Assembly: GCA_037176725.1 (NCBI GenBank)
Contig: JAZBRS010000020.1
Span: 95,622,501-95,686,500, forward strand
Reading direction: 5' to 3'
Origin: Posidonia oceanica
Taxonomy: Eukaryota > Streptophyta > Magnoliopsida > Alismatales > Posidoniaceae
Length of the DNA: 64,000 nt
Position 1 is the first letter of the stretch, and every line of letters begins with the position of its first letter. The notes under the pieces are model-generated. The model saw nothing but the letters and a program-made list of their open reading frames with translations. It was not told where the DNA came from and searched no databases. Of this stretch, positions 31,760 through 43,140 are shown piece after piece. The translations under genes and the position numbers were made by a program.

Positions 31760-33543
31760 TATGGATGTTGGGATTTGGGAGTGTGTAGATGAAGTAGTCG
31801 GTGCGTCCACGACATCGACGACTTGGTGTGATCGCCACTTGTTGATTCGCTTGATGCTAGCTGACAAGACGCCTAGGGGAGATATGGATGATGTGGGTCA
31901 TCGGTTCACTGGATCAACGGCAGGATGTCGTCCAACGGCGTCCTCATGCTATGTAAGTGTGTTCCTTTCCTTCAAAACAAATAAATAGATCTGGGTAAGT
32001 CTGGGTGTAGTAAATAATAACAGAAAAAGTAGAGAATAAATAAACAAATAAATCTAATACTAACCAAGGGTTGTTCCCCGCATGCATATGCTATGGGTCC
32101 TATTTAAGGAATGCAATAATGAAATAAAAAAGTAGATTGGAAGAAATACTCCCTTCACCCTCGTGCTCTTATGGCATGGAGTGAGGAAGTGGAGGCATGG
32201 ACGGAGCTCTGGCTAGGCTGATCTCTGGGATCTATGGTTTCTCAAAATATTTTGACAGAGTCAAGGCTAGGGATCTCTCTCTCTTAATCTAGAAAATGGT
32301 TCCTATCCTAAGGAATCTCACCAGGAACTCCTAACCCTAAAAAGTGCCCCCCCTGCGAGTGGTAGCTCTCAGGGTCCTTTTATATAGTTATGGGGCTCGA
32401 GTAGATAGGATCAAGGAATTTTCTAGAGAAAAATTAGATATTTTAGCAAGTCGCCTATAGGAGAGGCGACTAGCACAAATATCCCAAATAAATTACGTGG
32501 AAATGACATGGAAGTCTGCTGCTCGGGCAACAGAAAAGGCCACGTCATCAAGTCGCCGCTACATGTGGCGCCTAGACACAAAGATCTTTATTTTTTAAAA
32601 ATAAAATCCTAACTAATTAGTTACAAGTCTAGGGGGTCTTATCCTTTGACCTGGTCTAAGCTCGTAACTGCTGCAACAACTTAGATTTATATCTTAATTT
32701 TGAATTCAGGTTTTGAATTAAAGATATATATAATATATATATTAAAACGAGATAATTAATTCAAAGATATTATCTTAAGTCAAATAAGATTATCATCTTG
32801 TTTCCTAGGACTTTCCTAATTAAATGATATGATATATGTTACATCATATATTTATGTTCATAGAAAAATCGTAGAAATAATATTAATTACGGAAAAAATG
32901 TTGTAATACACTACATAAATCCCATATATCATAAAAATGCCCAAGATGACAAAATCTACTAAGAGAGAGTGGCAGGTTGCTCGTTGCCTGCCTCTATGGT
33001 GACATAACTAGTCGCCTCTTGTGGTGGCGACTAACTGTGTCGCCTCTTAGAGAGGCAATGAGCAAGTCTTTCTGCATTTTTGACCTTGTCTTTTATATTA
33101 ATCTAGAGAAACATGATAAAAACCTAAAAAACTTCAGAAGTTCCATAAAAACATCTTCTTTAACATTAAGAAACTCAAATCTACCACTAATTTGAGTGAA
33201 ATGAGAGCATTAGCTCTGCCACAACTAATAAACTCTCACTAAATAAGGTTAAAAAGACTTAAACTTGCCACTAGTTTGAGTAGGATAAGAGTACTAGCCT
33301 TGCTATAGGTAACAAACTTATACTGAGAAAAAGTGTTCAAAGTACTCAAACTTGCCACTAGTTTAAGTGTGTTAGCTCTACTACAATTAACGATCTTGAA
33401 CCAAGTAAAACCAAGCAATGTTTTTGAGTAAATCTTGGAAAATCTGGAAAATGTGTTATTAATCCTTAGTCATGTGATTTAGGGCGCCTCAAGGGTTCCT
33501 ATCCTTAATGAACTCTCGAAAATGCGAAAATGAGATATCTACA
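31760..33543 (-). mobile_element. LTR E (family B), the 3' LTR of element G
   Basis: The minus strand starts TGTAGATATCTCATTTTCG at 33543 behind a polypurine tract. The last part aligns with B2: TGACCCACAT..., TCTCCCC-AGGC, TGGCGATCACACC, and the end CCCAACATCCATA versus CCCAATATCCATA. It has a TATA box (32378-32386), a donor-like CTG|GTGAGA at 32320 and an acceptor-like TTTTGAAG at 31970. The flanking 5 bp on the low side are GTAGC; the partner lies outside the window. Confidence 0.7.
32378..32386 (-). promoter_or_regulatory. TATA box of LTR E
   Basis: CTATATAAAAGGACCC on the minus strand. Confidence 0.7.
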
Positions 33544-33556
33544 GATGCCCCTCCAT
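33544..33556 (-). other. Polypurine tract of element G
   Basis: The minus strand reads ATGGAGGGGCATC directly before TGTAGATATC. Confidence 0.75.
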
Positions 33557-33601
33557 GGAGTTGATCTTAGAACAAGATCGGCTCCAAGGTAAGAATGATG
33601 T

Positions 33602-33606
33602 CCCAT
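33602..33606. repeat. Target-site duplication of S, left
   Basis: CCCAT, repeated at 36169-36173. Confidence 0.88.
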
Positions 33607-36168
33607 TGTAACCGTCCCGGCGACGTGGACACACGCTGCCAAAGCTTGCGCACGCCGACCCAATGAGAGAGTCACGGCTAATGGTGAATCCGAGAAAGGA
33701 CACTCGACTCGAAAACACTAGAAAATGGCAAGAAAACAAAAGATAAAGCAAAACAGAGTTGCCACCTAGTCTAATTGTCGGAAGACGAGGAAAATTAAGG
33801 AAAAACAATGATATGCATGCAATATGATGCTAAGTGTATGACTCGTGCCAATGGATGCAGACACAATGGTCATTGCGGGCCAAGAGAAAGGGTAAGGACT
33901 CCTGTTACCCATGAGAAAGGTGTTAGGCACCCCCATGCGCCCAAGGAGCGGTCTTTCTAGGCTAATCTTGCTCGCATGTGTAGATGTAGGCAATGATTGC
34001 CAAAATGTACGCCATAAGGCAAGTTATGCTATGCCATGCTTAAAGTAAACTAAAAGCCATGCTATGCCAATGATACATGCTATTAGATATGAACTAGGCA
34101 ATGAATGTCGATTGATGCCATGATGAATGATAAACAAGTCTTGGGAAAACGTCAGAAGCAAGGGAAGATCAAGGTGCATACAAAGCAAAGATCAAATTAA
34201 TGCTCTGTCCACTGTCTAGAATACTGTAAAAAATGCGAGAGGTCTATGCAAGACCTCGATGCGAGACCAGTTCATTCAAACAGTGGATTGTCATTGCCAA
34301 ATTGGATGCATAAATCGATTCAAAACATTGAAATGCCAATCGATAAAGCTCGAGGGAATACCAGGGAACAAACAAGGGCAATCAAAATGCAAAAGGGCTA
34401 CCTGGTTCACCCTCCCCATCCCCTGTACTCGTCACCGGAATCAATGGGTTCGACGGCTACTGTGCAACCCATCAAACACAGTCAAGACTCCCAAAGGAGA
34501 TCGAGGGAGGTTATGGAAGCAGGAAGGAATGCAATGACAAAGCCCGAGGAAGTTCGCGACCTGCCGATCTCCCCCTTCCGCCCCAACAGTATCTCACCGG
34601 ATTGTCGAACATTCCGTCGACCATGGAGGTAGTGTGGAGCATCTGGCGTCCATCTGTGGCGTACTGTGGAGTGAAGAGAAGGAAGAGGGAGAGGGTGCAT
34701 AGCCAAAATGCAAATAAAACGAGGTCGGGTCTCCCTCCCCAACTATGTCGACGGTGGTCGACGAGCTCACATCTAGCGAGCCACGACGTTGGCTGCGGAC
34801 ACGGAGCATCGATCCTAGGGTGTTGACGAGCAAGAGGGAAGGTTCAGGCGTCTGGATGGAGGCAATGCGGGAGCGGGGAGACCGCCGATTGCCCCACCCA
34901 TCTCGGTTGTATCGCACCGGCCGTCTGAGGCTTCGCCGGTCACTGAGAAGATCGGGAGTGCACGGAGGTGGACTGAGGTGCACCGAGAGGCATGGGGGAA
35001 GACGGAGGAAGGAAAAGCAAAGAAAATGAAGGCTCAAGGCGGTGGGACGAGGCAGGCCACATGCACGATACGAAACGCCGTGTGCAAGCCGTTGACCCAC
35101 CACCGGAGAAGGGGAAAATAAAAAAAACAAAGATGCAAGCAAACAACTAAGGCAATTCACACACAATGGGATGAAAATGATGCAAGGAAAGGAGATTGGG
35201 TCAGAAGATGCTCACCTGCATTTGTGGAACGGTTGTCCCTTCTGGCGTGGCAAGCGGCAGGTGTCTCCGGGTCAGCAGTGGCTCAAGGCGATGAGGCGGA
35301 GGCTGGGGCAGGTGCTGGGTGTTGCTGGTTGTTCGGGGAAGCTTGTGGGATGGCTGGCCTCAGGTAGGAGGCAGCACAAGGGTTGGATTGCCATTTTGGT
35401 GGCCGGAACGGGAAATGAAGGTGGAAGCTGCTGCAAGGTGGTGGCTACGCTAGGAGGCTACTGGACAATGCGGTGAAGGCCAAAGGGGAGTCCTAGGAGG
35501 TCAGGGACGTGGTGGAAGGCAATGGGAGTGTCGGTAGTGGGTTGGATGGCTGGAGGCGGCGATTAGGTGGCCGGACAGGGTCTATTGGTGGATGGGAAGA
35601 GGGCACAGGCTAGGGTGACTGGCTGGAAAGCAAGGGGAGTGTCGGAGAGTGCCAACCAGAGGGCTGGTGGGGGCCGAACACTGTTTTATAGGAGTGGGGT
35701 TGGATGGATGCCGTTGGTCCAAATCTGAGCTTCAAAAGGGGTGGCTGAGATTAGGCTCAAGGATTGAATGGGGATTTGACTTGATCATGGGGTTGCGATG
35801 GTCTAGAAATGCTGAGGAACATGCCGAGATCCATGCAGACCAATGAGAAGCGAAGCATCGATGATCCACAAGGCGAATGGACCACTTAAACCTCGGCTGT
35901 CAATGGTACTAACACAGGACAAAACACGAGAGCTCCACGCAAGAGCCCTATGCAGAGTCTGCTGCACTGATTTCTAGGCTTGATCCCTAGGTTCTAGGCC
36001 ACCAGTGGACTTGGGCTTGTGGTGTTATAGTGTTTGGATGCATTGGGGTTGTGTTTGAGGTGTTGGGCTAGGTTTGTGTGGAGGTGATTGGGTGATGCCT
36101 CGTCGCGACTGAAGCGAGCTCTTTTGGAGAAATTCACCTGCAAGTGGCGTCAAATTGGAGTGTCTACA
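33607..36168 (-). mobile_element. Solo LTR S (2.56 kb)
   Basis: The minus strand starts TGTAGACACTCCAATTTG (36168) and ends GACGGTTACA (33607), flanked by CCCAT on both sides with no PBS or internal part. It is an A/C/D/F-type LTR, with TATAAAA at 35684-35690, donor TGCAG|GTGAGC at 35214, U5 core block 2 at 33870-33965 and internal TGGCAACTC at 33757-33765. Such a structure arises by recombination between the two LTRs of an element. It sits about 50 bp from the polypurine tract of G. Confidence 0.88.
35684..35690 (-). promoter_or_regulatory. TATA box of solo LTR S
   Basis: CTCCTATAAAACAGTG on the minus strand, about 480 bases inside the LTR. Confidence 0.65.
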
Positions 36169-36173
36169 CCCAT
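36169..36173. repeat. Target-site duplication of S, right
   Basis: CCCAT. Confidence 0.88.
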
Positions 36174-38136
36174 TGAGCATTTCCTGAAGAGGGGAGCTCT
36201 GTCTCAAACAATTTGCCACTAGGGATAACTAAATTAAAAGAAAATAAAATAGAAGGGTTGAACTGACTCAGTTTCGGGAGATTGTCACACAACCGAGTGG
36301 TTCGATTAAATGCCATCATATTGAAGGCTCAACCATAGAGGGGTCAAGCCGGTTTCGGAGCTATTTGTCACAGCTGGTGTCAAGACCATATCAACCATGT
36401 AGAGATGTACTTCAACGGGTTAAAAACTAAAGAAGAGATCATGGGGATTTACCCTGTCGTGATCGAAAAGAAGTGCTCTTTTGGCATCATGTTTGAGATT
36501 TTACTCAAATTGGAATTGATAAAAAGGATAAGTAAGAATTGATTGGCTTTGGGAGGATCACATATTCTAAGGATTTCTAACACTCTTGAAGAACAATGCT
36601 CCGTTCATGCTCCACTTCCAATGATATGAGAAATAAATGCATGGATGCATGATTCAAGCAAACAATGATAATGCAAGATCAACACGCAATGTAATGAATG
36701 ATCCATATGCTAGGTTAGGCCGGCGGGGTATGGTTGGTCCCAAACCATATGGACATATGCAAAATAAATGAATGCAATTCGTTGTGGTAAAGTGTTTTCT
36801 GTCCTCGAGTGTGACCAGTACTCTCGAGAAAGGACCGTCGTCCCACAACTCGATTTGGCAAGTAAAGAGGTTCTATGAATAAAGAAATGGGTGAGGGTGT
36901 GAACCCTTCATTTGCCAAACCGGGGTTTGCCTTTTAGTCAAAGTGAATGTGCCATCGTGCACCATATGAGCCTCCAAGGCATGAGCTCATTCTATATATT
37001 GTATGCTTTACACCTGCACACTTAATAACACATGTTAGTAATCACAGGTGGACCCTTCCCAGTTCCTAGGTATATTGACTAAGTTATACTTGTACAGGAA
37101 TTAAAGTAGTCCCTTAATCAATATTACTTGCTATTATCTGCTTTGGAACTAAGTGGGGGGAATTACTCTTGGCCTCAGCTGAGAGATGGAAAACCGGAGC
37201 CTAATGGACGCCGATTGTGAGCCATCCGTAGATGCTCTAAAGATTATTGCATAAGCAATGTCTTTATTGAGAAAACGCACCCAAGCCATGAGACACGCTT
37301 GAGTAGGACGTTAACTCAAAATCTTAGGTAAATTGATTGTTGCATCACTGGCCAAGCTAATTTCAGTTTTTCCTACTTACTAAGTTTTCACTTGTATGTA
37401 GGGTGGATGGTACTTCTTTTTAGGTCTTTTCCTTGGATTTTCTAATTCTTTGGATTTTTCAGATTTTCTAATTTTTTGATTTTTTTTTTGAGATTTTCTA
37501 TTTTTTTGGATTTTCTATTTTTTTTTTTTTGTTTTTTGGGTTTTTTCTTTCTAATGAGTGTGGCCACAACAACCCTTCTTCTTAGAGATCTGGCATTATT
37601 ACCTCACATTATCCTAGGTGGGAGGGCCTTCCCTTCTATTATGCTTTGTCTTTTGAGAACTTAGGACCTTATACTAGCCTTAGTTGATTATTGTTTCCTT
37701 TACTTACTCAGTCCTTGAACTTCTAGGGTTTCCTACCCCTTGCCTATGAGTGAGATAGGATGGGGGAGGTTTGAAGTACAGCATGCTCTCGGCGTTGGCT
37801 TGAGCTTGAGTTCTGCTGGCTAGTGTGGGTCCTAATGTGCCTCTTAATTTTCTAGGATTTTCTTCTTCTTCTTTTTATTGATTTATGGACAGCTTCTTTG
37901 CTGCCTTTTTTTTCTCTTTGGACAACTCTTTGCTGACCTCTTTTATTTGAACAGTTTCTTTTATTGCCTTCTCTCTACCTCACTTGGACAGCTTCTTTGC
38001 TGCCTTCTTTCCTCTCCATTTGGACAGTTTCTTTGCTGCCTTCTTTTCTGGGCGCTTTCTAATTTATTTGGCGAATGGCTCATACCATTAGCCTTTGCTC
38101 CGAGCCTGCCTTTCTCTTACCTCCCCGTGCAAGTGT
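36174..38136 (-). other. 3' UTR of element G
   Basis: No coding signal. It contains a T-rich stretch at 37430-37550 with GATTTTCTAATTTTTTGG repeats and a small array of TGGACAGCTTCTTTGCTGCC units (five copies, 37887-38060, spaced about 32-38 bp). Otherwise nothing recognisable. Confidence 0.5.
37887..38060. repeat. Short array in G 3' UTR
   Basis: Five degenerate copies of GGACAGYTTCTTTGCTGCCT. Confidence 0.75.
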
Positions 38137-38141
38137 ATGTG
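38137..38141. repeat. Target-site duplication of F, left
   Basis: ATGTG, repeated at 55766-55770. Confidence 0.9.
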
Positions 38142-41100
38142 TGTAGCGATCCCGGTGCTCGGATCGTCCATGCACGATGCCAAAGCTCACGTGCACCAAT
38201 CGGAACTTGATTCACTATTAGCGGGTGTATCCGAGAAAGAAGACTTAACTCGAAAACACCAAAAAAGGGAAAAAAGAGAAAGATAAGATAAATCAGAGTT
38301 GCCACTGTGTCTATTAAGTCAGGAAACAAGGAAATCCGGGGAAATGCATGAAAAACATGCAAAACCAAGCAAAAAGATGCAATGCAATGCAATGCTATGC
38401 AAAGAAGATGACTCGTGCCAAGGACGAGGGTAAAACGGTCATTACAGGCCAGAGAAAGGGTAAGGACTCCTGTTACGCGCGGGGAAGGTGTTAGGCATCC
38501 TCGACACACTTGAGAATCGGTCTTTCTAGGCTTACGCTCGCTTACGCAGGATGATGCATGCTTTGAATGCCTAAGTGCCTTGAATGCTTGCTAAATGATG
38601 TGCCTAAATGCTTAAATGCCAGGTATGCTGTGATTACATGCTCAAATGTTTGTTCTAAATGATGCGGTGCACAAGGAAAGTAAACGTGCAACCTATGTGC
38701 TCAGCAGCGCTGTCAGTGTTCCGAACCAGGCGAACCCTAGTTCGTGAGAACTCCAGGCAGTAAGCATCACTGCCCTAAATGCAAATGTAGGAGATAAAAC
38801 AAAACAGCGGTGAAAACCATGCAATGCAACGAAGCATGCAAGGGAAAGCAAAAGCGAGTGCACAAAATGGTGCAAATACAAGCGATAGGCGAAAGAAAAC
38901 AAAGTGGGCACGCAAAACGATGCAAATGCAAGCGAAAATGGATGCGGGCACGCAAAATGATGCAAAAGCAAGTGAAAACGGAAGCAAGCACGCAAAACGA
39001 TGCAATTGCAAGTAAAAATGGATGCGGGCACGCAAAATGATGCAAATGCAAGTGAAAATGGATGTGGGCACGCAAAATGATGCAAATGCAAGAGAAAACG
39101 AATGCGGGCATGCAAAACGATGCATGCAAAGGCAAGGAATGATGTGTTGTGATTCAAATGGACTTATCTTGAGAATCTGAGGCCTGATCTGAGATAACTT
39201 TGGTCAGAATGGAAGATCATTCAACCAGGAAGACCTGAACAGTTAGATCGTGGAAATCCAACGGTCCGATGAAAAGTTATTCAGGTTTCAAGTCAAAAGG
39301 CTCAAGGACTAGAAAAGGTAGGGATCTAAGTGCAAATAGTCCCTAAATATGTGCAAAATAGGATGTATGCATGCAACAGCGATGAAAATGCTTGAATGAA
39401 TGCAGGAGTGCAAGGACTGATGATATGGGAATGCAAATGCATACAATAATGCAATGCAAGGACCTAAGTGTAATTTTGGAAAACTACAGGGGCCTACATG
39501 CAAAATGTCCCCTAGTGTGTGCAAAACAAGGCATATGTATGCAAGAATGTTAATGCAATAGTGCATGAGCTAAATGCAATGTTAATTAGGATGAATGCAT
39601 GCAAAAATGCAAGAAAAGGACCTAAATGCAGTTTTAAAAACTTACAGGACCTAAATGCAATGCAAAGAAAGCATGCAAACTTGTAAAAGTTGAAAAAGTG
39701 GACTGACATGCAATTTTGCAAAACTATGGGACTTTTAAAACAGGGCAATGTGGTTTAAAATGCAACTAACATGGCATTTAAATGCATGGAAGACTAAAAT
39801 GCAAATAAAACAAGTTTTGGGACCAAACAGCAATGCAATATGGTTTACAACTTGATTTAAATGACATGATGAATGTAGATTGGACTAATATGCAATTATG
39901 GCATTTTTCTGGGTTTTTATGCAATGCAATAAGGTAAAAATAGAAATTAAATGAGTGATTCAATGCAAAATGGACTAAAATGCAATTATGGAATTTTTCA
40001 GGGTTTTTGTGCAATGTTAGAATGCAGAAACAAACAACTGATTCACAGTAGATGGACCTAAATGCAATTATAATATTTTTCTAATTTTTTTAATGCAATG
40101 CAATAAGGTAAAATGCAAAGTTAAATGAGTTTTAAACCACTGATGGACTGATATGCAAATAAACATGTTTTTTGGATTTTTCAGTAATGCAATATAGTTA
40201 AATCATGATTTAAATGAAATGCATGAACCGCACAGGACTCAGATGCAAATAAAACAAATATAGGGGCTACAATGCAATGTAATAAGAAAACATGTGATTT
40301 AAATATTTTTAACAACTGAATGAGGACTAAAGTGCAAATAAAATAAGTTGCAGAAGTTAAATGTAATGTAATAAGATAAAAACAAGCATTTAAATGATTT
40401 TAATCAACTACAGGACTTGAATGTAATAAAAATAAGTTGTTGGACTGAAAATAAATGACATCAAACATTTTTGAACTACAGTAGGACTGAAATGTAATAA
40501 AAATAAATAACAGAAGTTAAATGCAATGCAATAAAGTTTAATTCAGAAATTAAATAAAACTTAAACTACGTGGAGGAGTTTGTTACCTATTGGAGCGCGC
40601 GAGGACGTCCGGCAGCCTCAAATGGGTCCTGTGGTGGTGCTGCGAGGTGGAGGAGGCGGTGGAGTGTAGGAGGGGTCGAAGCGAGTTCGTGGAGGTGCGG
40701 AGGAGGTCTGGGAGGCGACGGCCGGCCTACTCCTCCCTTCTACACGTAGATGGCCGGAAGAGATGCTGTCGACGATAATTCTCTCTCCTCTCTCTCTTTA
40801 TGGCTCTCACCGGAATGGACTCGTGCCGATGGCTTCGTGGGTGGATCACGGTGGTGGTGAGTAGGGGATGAGGTGTAGTGGAAGCAAGGGAGAGGTGGTG
40901 GCCGGTGGTGTGTTGTAGTCGACTGTTAGGGTCTTTGCTCTCTTCTCTCTTTTCTGTTTTTCTTCTTTTTCCTCCTCCTTAACCTAAGGCTGCCACCGTG
41001 GTTTTATACTAGAGGTGGGGGGGGGGGGGTGCGTGGCCACTGGATGGCAGAGGGATGGCCGGCCAAGATGGGTGTGTGTGGTGAGGCAATGGGCTTAGGG

Positions 41101-41635
41101 CTTTTTTGGTTTTTTAGTAGAATTGGGGTTTTGGGTTTGAATGCATGGGTTTAGGGTTTTTTTGGTTTTTTCTTGAATGGCACTTGGGTCTTTTTGGTTT
41201 GAATGCATGGGTTTAGGGTTTTAGGGTTTAGGGTTTGCATGGGATGTGACCTAGGGTTTTGGTTGTAGGGTTTAACTGGGATTAGGGTTTAGGACTGGTT
41301 GTAAAAATGGGTGTGAAATGGGATTAGGGTTTAGGGTTTTGGGTTTAGGTTGTGGTTGTGGTTGTGGGTTTGAATGGGATGTGACCTAGGGTTTCTAGGG
41401 TTTTGGTTGTAGGGTTTAACTGGGATTAGGGTTTAGGACTGGTTGTGGGTTTAGGGTTTGGGAATGGTTGTAAAAATCGGATTTGAAATGGGATTAGGGT
41501 TTAGGTTGTGGTTGTGGGTTTGAATGGGATGTGACCTAGGGTTTCTAGGGTTTTGGTTGTAAGGTTTAACTGAGATTAGGGTTTGAGTCCACCAAAGAAA
41601 AGCCATTAATCCTGAGTCAAAATGGAGTGTCTACA
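38142..41635 (-). mobile_element. 3' LTR of F (3,494 bp)
   Basis: Starts TGTAGACACTCCATTTTG at 41635 after the polypurine tract and ends GGATCGCTACA at 38142. It contains a U3 rich in AACCCTA (41070-41620), a TATA box (41002-41008) beside a 13-base C run, and donor-like ATAG|GTAAC (40585). Downstream are AT-rich repeats, a 39-bp array (about six units, 38866-39120), the U5 core (38430-38780) and internal TGGCAACTC (38297-38305). Confidence 0.9.
41002..41029 (-). promoter_or_regulatory. TATA box with adjacent poly-C run, F 3' LTR
   Basis: The minus strand has 13 C (41029-41017), ACCTCT, then AGTATAAAAC. The 5' LTR has the same arrangement with 24 C. Confidence 0.72.
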
Positions 41636-41648
41636 GATGCCCCTCCCT
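41636..41648 (-). other. Polypurine tract of F
   Basis: The minus strand reads AGGGAGGGGCATC, identical to the tract of A1 at 3195-3207. Confidence 0.82.
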
Positions 41649-42243
41649 GAGCGAAGTCGAGGGAACCAAGGCCGCTGCTCAAGGTTGACAAGACACCCCA
41701 CCTGACAGTGGTGAGTGCCAAAGGTTGCTGTTGGCGTGAGTCATTTACTTAGCGGATGCACCAAAAGTCGTGACTCATTGCCGTGATGCAAATGCAAATG
41801 CGGATGCCAGTGCAAATGCTTATGCTAATGTGATGCTTACACTAACACTCGTTGCGTCGTACTCCACTAGGGGAAAAGCGGGTGATGCATGCACACAGTT
41901 TGGTGGAAAATGCAATGCAGCTCGCTAGACCACACTTAAGGGAAAACCGTACGATTAAAGTGCGCTGGGCCAAATTAGCTTCAGCGCGAGGGTGCCATTC
42001 GCTGGGAACTCCCGAGGCGAAGGCGATGCAAGTGTAACAAGATGCTGTGGGTGTGCATGCGGTGGCAGACGCATAATGCCAAGGAAACGATCCTGGGCCA
42101 TGCACCACCGCGGGTGTCTAAAGCAGGCTGGCTACAAGGAAGCTGCGATTGCTAAAGAAACCACTTTAAATAATGCGCGAACCAAGGGTTCGACTCTTGG
42201 GTATGCTGTGTCTGGGAAAGCGGAGTGTAGAGATTGGTGTGAT
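41649..42243 (-). other. F 3' UTR distal part
   Basis: Non-coding. 41649-41780 matches the A1 3' UTR tail (3070-3194) in inverse orientation. 41780-41830 is a run of GCAAATGC words. 41850-42240 is unique. Confidence 0.6.
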
Positions 42244-42680
42244 GACTACAGGGAGTAGCAACGCAATGAGATTGCAATGTATTGCGATGTTATGTAGTGA
42301 AATGCAATGCGATGTATGTGATGAAATGCAATGCGATATATGTAATGCAAAGCAATATAATGTATGCAATGTAATGCAGTGCGATGTATGCAACGGAATG
42401 CAATGCGATGTATGCAATGTATGCAATGGAATGCAATGCAATGTATGCAATGTATGCAATGTAATGCAATGCGATGTATGCAATGTAATGCAATGTATGC
42501 AATGGAATGCAATGCAATGTATGCAATGTATGCAATGGAATGCAATGCGATGTATGCAATGGAATGCAATGCGATGTATGCAATGTAATGCAATGTATGC
42601 AATGCGATGCATGCAATGTATGCAATGGAATGCAATGCGATGTATGCAATGTAATGCAATGTATGCAATGTAATGTGACG
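42244..42680. repeat. ATGCAATG(T/C) short-word repeat
   Basis: About 430 bases of ATGCAATGTATGCAATGGA-like words. Open frames on both strands here (up to 168 codons, Met-Gln-Cys-Asn or His-Cys-Ile repeats) are artefacts. Confidence 0.9.
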
Positions 42681-43140
42681 CCGGGCGACAAGTTGGTAGT
42701 TAATCCAAACTTGCACAAAGAGGGACGCCAGACAAGACTAACATGCTTGCCATCTAGGTAGTTAGGGCTGCCAGCCCGAAAAAGAACTCCAGACAAGACT
42801 CTCGTGCTTGCTGCCCGCGACGCCAGACACTTTAATGGATGTCATCCGGGCAGTTAGGGCTGCCAGCCTGGGAGGAGATGAGGGTAAGATACCAAAGGCA
42901 GCAAAAAAGATGCTCCGGCCATCGAAAAAGCACGCCAGACAGGTTGACGGTTGTCGACCGAGCAGTTAGGACTGCCAGTCCAAAAAGAAAACGAAAGATA
43001 CCTCAAGGTGGCAGAAAAGATGCCCCTAGTATCGAAAAACGATACCAGGGGGCAGCAGAAGTGCTCTTGGTGTCAAGGAAAGCTAGACATTGTGATGGTT
43101 GTCAGCTGAACAGTTAGGGATGTCAGCCCGAAAGGAAATG
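42681..43140 (-). other. F hairpin blocks between microsatellite and main array
   Basis: Three to four copies of a ~120-bp block with GGGCTGCCAGCCC (self-pairing) and GCCAGAC. They are followed by the CCCCTAGTATCG / CGATACCAGGGG hairpin (43023-43051). The same blocks occur in the A1 3' UTR at 1130-1340, inverted. Confidence 0.65.

Noticed and set aside
31629..31838. Conserved N-terminus MAITPSRRCRGRTDYFIYTL as a protein start
   Set aside because: These residues come from the end of LTR E fused to element H sequence. The TGGCGATCACACC segment they derive from also occurs in LTRs B1 and B2.
41070..41620. Interstitial telomere sequence (TTTAGGG)
   Set aside because: The motifs are irregularly spaced, mixed with other sequence and repeated at the same place in both LTRs, so they are part of the U3.
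42166..42796. Several overlapping long ORFs on both strands (Met-Gln-Cys-Asn and His-Cys-Ile-rich)
   Set aside because: They are produced by the ATGCAATG word repeat, which is open in many frames.
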